A DNA stretch of 13,978 nt from an uncultured Bacteroidales bacterium (lineage in GTDB: Bacteria > Bacteroidota > Bacteroidia > Bacteroidales > UBA932). Shown piece after piece: positions 12,789-13,978 of the stretch (within the stretch, counting starts at the first letter, position 1; the number at the start of each line of letters is the position of its first letter). Made by a program: the position numbers and the translations under genes. The notes below the pieces were generated by a model that was given only the letters and a program-made list of their open reading frames with translations, was not told the origin of the DNA and made no database searches. Location: assembly GCA_937900465.1 (NCBI GenBank), contig CALCEJ010000109.1:1-13978 (forward strand), read 5' to 3'.

Positions 12789-13427
12789 TCAGTCGCCGAC
12801 GACCCAGACCAGGACGTGGCGGTCGAAGGTGATGTATTCGAGGTCGAACTCCTCTTCCTCGTCCTTCTTGCTGATGAACGTTGCTTCGAGTTCGCCTTCG
12901 CCGCGGGGGCGGAAACGCTCGATTTCGATCTGCTCGGCAAAATCCACGTTGTAGATGCTCAGGAGCTTGAAGACGGCCTCCTTGGCGCACCAGTAGATGG
13001 CGAGCTGCTCGTTGCGCTTCTCGTCCTCGAGGTCGTCGATTTCATCCTCGGAGAGGGCCTTTTTCTCCACGGCGGAGAAGTCGCGGTCCAGGGATTCGAT
13101 GTCAATGCCGACATTCTCTTCTTCGTGGAGGATGACGGCGACGTATTTTTCGGTATGGGTGATGGAAATGTTGACCGGGTTGTTCTCCAGGTAAGGTTTC
13201 CCGTTGTCGTGATGGCTCAGGTACACCTTCTCGTCGAACATCGTATTCAGCAGGGCGCGCACGGCCAGCCGCTGCTTCCGCAGGGATTCGCTGCGGATGA
13301 ACGAGATTTCCTCCATCTCGTCACTGGGGGTGGAGCTCAGTTGCGTCAGCTCCTCTTCGCTTTCGGTAATCTGCCAGACGCCGATTTCCGCTTCGTTGTC
13401 AAGTTTCTTCTTAAGATATAGTCCCAT
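12789..13427 (-). CDS. 4'-phosphopantetheinyl transferase superfamily protein
   Basis: This enzyme class moves phosphopantetheine from coenzyme A to a serine of acyl or peptidyl carrier proteins. From ATG 13427 it has 212 residues and the Sfp-type signature: GKPYL (76-80), NISITH (86-91), VGIDIE (106-111, metal-binding Asp and Glu) and WCAKEAVFK (146-154, catalytic Glu and Lys). A longer frame from ATG 13505 adds 26 residues of non-homologous sequence containing hairpin-forming DNA, so the shorter start is preferred. Whether it serves the main fatty-acid carrier protein or a specialised one cannot be told; no AcpS is in the window. It has a long leader and diverges from mdh. Confidence 0.93.
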   Translation of the reverse strand: MGLYLKKKLDNEAEIGVWQITESEEELTQLSSTPSDEMEEISFIRSESLRKQRLAVRALLNTMFDEKVYLSHHDNGKPYLENNPVNISITHTEKYVAVILHEEENVGIDIESLDRDFSAVEKKALSEDEIDDLEDEKRNEQLAIYWCAKEAVFKLLSIYNVDFAEQIEIERFRPRGEGELEATFISKKDEEEEFDLEYITFDRHVLVWVVGD

Positions 13428-13517
13428 TACAAGTTGATTTGAACAAGATACGGCGCAGCGCCCGGATCCTCGCGAAAGGCCGGGTACTCCAGATATGTAC
13501 TGCATCGCAACGGAGGT

Positions 13518-13533
13518 TCGTCAGAACTGACGA
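13518..13533. repeat. Palindrome TCGTCAGAACTGACGA
   Basis: Seven-base arms flank a central AA and can be extended by GGT/ACC across a one-base bulge. It lies just downstream of the TAGCTTTG box of the PPTase gene, so it could be an operator or an RNA hairpin in the leader. Confidence 0.55.
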
Positions 13534-13540
13534 CCCCTTT

Positions 13541-13548
13541 CAAAGCTA
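13541..13548 (-). promoter_or_regulatory. Proximal -7 box (TAGCTTTG) for the PPTase gene
   Basis: On the minus strand this reads TAGCTTTG, matching TAnnTTTG; it would give a leader of about 110 bases. The distal box at 13595-13602 is the alternative. Sequence alone does not decide which is used. Confidence 0.4.
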
Positions 13549-13594
13549 AGGCAGAACTGGGAGGCTCCATATTGCTTGTTACCAATTAACTCCG

Positions 13595-13602
13595 CAAAGA
13601 TA
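13595..13602 (-). promoter_or_regulatory. Distal -7 box (TATCTTTG) facing the PPTase gene
   Basis: An exact TAnnTTTG match on the minus strand within the inverted repeat. Used for PPTase it would give a leader of about 160 bases; it could also drive a separate small RNA. Confidence 0.5.
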
Positions 13603-13646
13603 GTGGAAATTTTCAAAATGCAAACCAATCTTTGAAGGGAAATTGC

Positions 13647-13654
13647 TATCTTTG
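13647..13654 (+). promoter_or_regulatory. -7 box (TATCTTTG) of mdh promoter
   Basis: An exact consensus match placing the mdh transcript start near 13660 and giving a leader of about 36 bases. Confidence 0.65.
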
Positions 13655-13695
13655 CGGAGCCTGTAACGGAATGTTGAATTTTTAACCATAGAATC

Positions 13696-13978
13696 ATGAA
13701 TTTCCTCACTGATGAAAAGCTCCTCATCGTCGGCGCAGCCGGCATGATCGGCTCCAACATGGTCCAGACCGCCGCGATGCTGGGCCTCACTCCGAACATC
13801 TGCCTGTATGATATCTACGAACCGGGCCTGAAGGGTGTCCTCGCCGAAATGGACCACTGCGCCTTCCCCGGCATCAACCTGACCGCCACCGTCGACCCGG
13901 CCGTCGCCTTCAAGGATGCGAAATACATCATCTCCTCCGGCGGCGCCCCCCGCAAGGAAGGCATGACCCGCGAGGACC
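13696..13978 (+). CDS. mdh: Malate dehydrogenase, N-terminal part (runs off window)
   Basis: The first 94 codons are present. They contain the NAD-binding Rossmann motif GAAGMIGSN (13-21), a family-typical MDHCAFPG segment (52-59) and the conserved GGAPRKEGMTRED (82-94), all matching the Bacteroidota-type lactate/malate dehydrogenase. Mdh interconverts malate and oxaloacetate; in fermentative anaerobes of this group it works in the reductive branch leading to succinate. The ATG at 13696 fits the promoter at 13647-13654. The rest, including the catalytic histidine, lies outside the window. Confidence 0.93.
   Translation, partial: MNFLTDEKLLIVGAAGMIGSNMVQTAAMLGLTPNICLYDIYEPGLKGVLAEMDHCAFPGINLTATVDPAVAFKDAKYIISSGGAPRKEGMTRED

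Larger units (their letters stand above)
13590..13659. repeat. 14-bp inverted repeat spanning divergent promoters
   Basis: CTCCGCAAAGATAG (13590-13603) is repeated exactly in inverted form at 13646-13659, separated by 42 bases. Each arm contains the outward-facing -7 box TATCTTTG plus the bases just downstream, so the two transcripts would begin with the same GCGGAG sequence. Confidence 0.9.
13428..13695. other. Divergent regulatory region between PPTase and mdh
   Basis: This 268-base non-coding stretch contains a mirrored pair of promoters (13595-13602 on the minus strand, 13647-13654 on the plus strand), a second minus-strand -7 box, a palindrome at 13518-13533 and a GC hairpin. In the hairpin, 13461-13465 pairs with 13480-13484, with an inner 3-bp stem. 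No additional gene is evident. Confidence 0.7.

Noticed and set aside
12816..13421. 201-codon plus-strand frame opposite the PPTase gene
   Set aside because: It is an antisense shadow; the PPTase signature motifs lie on the minus strand.
13428..13505. Upstream ATG extending the PPTase by 26 residues
   Set aside because: The extension has no family resemblance and overlaps a hairpin-forming leader; MGLYL at 13427 is a better start.
13590..13659. Inverted repeat considered as transposon or MITE ends
   Set aside because: There is no target duplication next to the arms, each arm contains an outward promoter box, and the 70-bp span fits a divergent promoter region better.
1..13978. Search for a defence, toxin-antitoxin, secretion or mobile system
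   Set aside because: Every substantial ORF is accounted for by housekeeping or phylum-conserved envelope genes; no nuclease, integrase, toxin or phage-like protein was seen.

Overview
The window is a chromosomal housekeeping segment from a member of the Bacteroidota, most likely order Bacteroidales. Three things point there. First, promoters carry the Bacteroides-type -7 box TAnnTTTG (nine good examples). Second, several families are typical of the phylum: DUF4270 lipoprotein, DUF3098 beside ftsX, and a short GT5-like protein. Third, the NrdD/NrdG, TsaE and Mdh sequences read as Bacteroidales-type. Coding DNA is moderately GC-rich and favours C or G at third positions, which creates long but meaningless antisense open frames. 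The genus cannot be fixed from this sequence. I see no insertion sequence, phage gene, CRISPR array, tRNA or rRNA.

Layout. 1-1538 (-): the YifB/ComM AAA+ ATPase, running off the left edge. 1652-2083 (+): tsaE, for tRNA t6A synthesis. 2093-4819 (-): an envelope operon transcribed ftsX, DUF3098, uppP, then a LpxH-type phosphatase; it covers division/ABC-type FtsX, undecaprenyl phosphate recycling and lipid A synthesis. 4905-7427 (+): a two-gene unit of a truncated glycogen-synthase-like protein followed without a gap by a DUF4270 lipoprotein carrying a Gly-Gly-Tyr repeat. A hairpin terminator near 7440 separates it from the oppositely oriented unit ispE, HGSNAT/DUF5009-like membrane protein (4-base overlap), then a YegP/DUF1508 gene with its own promoter (7476-9748, -). 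10063-12785 (+): nrdD and nrdG, the oxygen-independent ribonucleotide reductase and its radical-SAM activase, fitting an anaerobic life. 12789-13427 (-): a 4'-phosphopantetheinyl transferase. 13696-end (+): the N-terminus of malate dehydrogenase.

Regulation and architecture. Transcription units are divided by divergent promoters (4820-4904, 13428-13695) and by tight tail-to-tail junctions (tsaE/lpxH 9 bases apart, nrdG/PPTase 3 bases apart). tsaE and ispE have start codons only 4-5 bases after the -7 box and may be leaderless. nrdD and the PPTase gene instead have long, potentially structured leaders. A three-copy 16-bp tandem repeat fills the uppP-lpxH junction and reaches the probable TTG start of lpxH.

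I did not find a convincing new multi-gene system. The observations most worth checking are the lpxH tandem repeat, the nrdD leader, the mirrored mdh/PPTase promoters, the catalytically doubtful GT5-like protein with its DUF4270 partner, and the Gly-Tyr repeat.
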